The translations under genes and the position numbers were made by a program. Under the pieces are notes generated by a model that saw only the letters and a program-made list of their open reading frames with translations, did no database searches and was not told the DNA's origin. A stretch of 6,025 nt of DNA from an uncultured Collinsella sp. (GTDB lineage Bacteria; Actinomycetota; Coriobacteriia; Coriobacteriales; Coriobacteriaceae): positions 1-6,025 of the forward strand of contig CATYZI010000060.1 in the NCBI GenBank assembly GCA_958415625.1. The letters are read 5' to 3'. The stretch's first letter is position 1. The number at the start of each line of letters is the position of its first letter. Positions 5,871-6,025 of the stretch are shown one piece after another.

Positions 5871-5959
5871 CCATGAGACTGCCTTATATAAAGAGATGCT
5901 CGGCGAGCGGTAGTTAACGGCTGGCAAACGTTAGTCGGATCCCAAACTGTGTAGGAAAT

Positions 5960-6025
5960 GTGTACGCCCAGATTCCCGCCCCCGGCGCCCCTCCGGTCTG
6001 GCAATATATCTCCTTGCCGCGCGGC
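5960..6025 (+). CDS. Possible N-terminus of a further gene, cut by the window edge
   Basis: From GTG 5960 the frame stays open to the window edge for 22 codons (MYAQIPAPGAPPVWQYISLP...), a proline-rich start of a kind common in membrane or envelope proteins. AGGA (5953-5956) lies only 3 bases upstream, which is close for a ribosome-binding site. The fragment is too short to recognise. The opposite strand offers a competing 45-codon frame. Between 5871 and 5959 I see no gene and no convincing terminator. Confidence 0.25.
   Translation, partial: MYAQIPAPGAPPVWQYISLPRG

Noticed and set aside
1..6025. CRISPR array, tandem repeats, phage or toxin-antitoxin genes
   Set aside because: No regularly spaced direct repeats and no matching proteins were seen on either strand.

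Overview
The window looks like a piece of chromosome from a high-G+C, gut-type actinobacterium of the Coriobacteriia (Collinsella-like). This is inferred from codon use, from the protein types and from frequent GTG starts; no database search was possible. Part of it is interrupted by an insertion sequence.

Layout. (1) 1-47: host flank holding a strong G+C hairpin (15-48). (2) About 48-1554: an IS110/IS1111-family insertion sequence with its transposase on the minus strand (261-1382, GTG start). Both noncoding ends are rich in short hairpins. The proposed ends carry a 6-bp direct repeat (CCTGCC) outside a short imperfect inverted repeat. (3) 1556-1593: terminator of pepT. (4) 1618-2865: pepT, tripeptide aminopeptidase, minus strand. 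(5) 2866-2985: divergent intergenic region with an exact 18-bp palindromic operator candidate (2914-2931). (6) 2986-4312: two-gene plus-strand operon of a short DtxR/MntR-type metal-dependent repressor followed after 10 bp by a stand-alone homocysteine S-methyltransferase domain protein, closed by a clear terminator (4318-4345). (7) 4470-5870: alpha-D-phosphohexomutase (phosphoglucomutase/phosphomannomutase type). (8) 5871-6025: intergenic tail, possibly containing the first codons of a further gene.

How the genes may work together. The metal-dependent regulator probably binds the palindrome in front of it, so it would control itself, the methyltransferase and possibly pepT, which is divergent from the same region. 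PepT releases amino acids from tripeptides and the methyltransferase makes methionine with a zinc-type active site, so the cluster plausibly links metal status to amino-acid (methionine) supply. That is inference. The phosphohexomutase is set off by a terminator and is probably a separate unit.

The most unusual signals are the structured noncoding ends of the insertion sequence (possible bridge-RNA loci), the 18-bp operator, and a local excess of the hexamer TATATA confined to 3414-5890. I did not find a convincing new multi-gene system.
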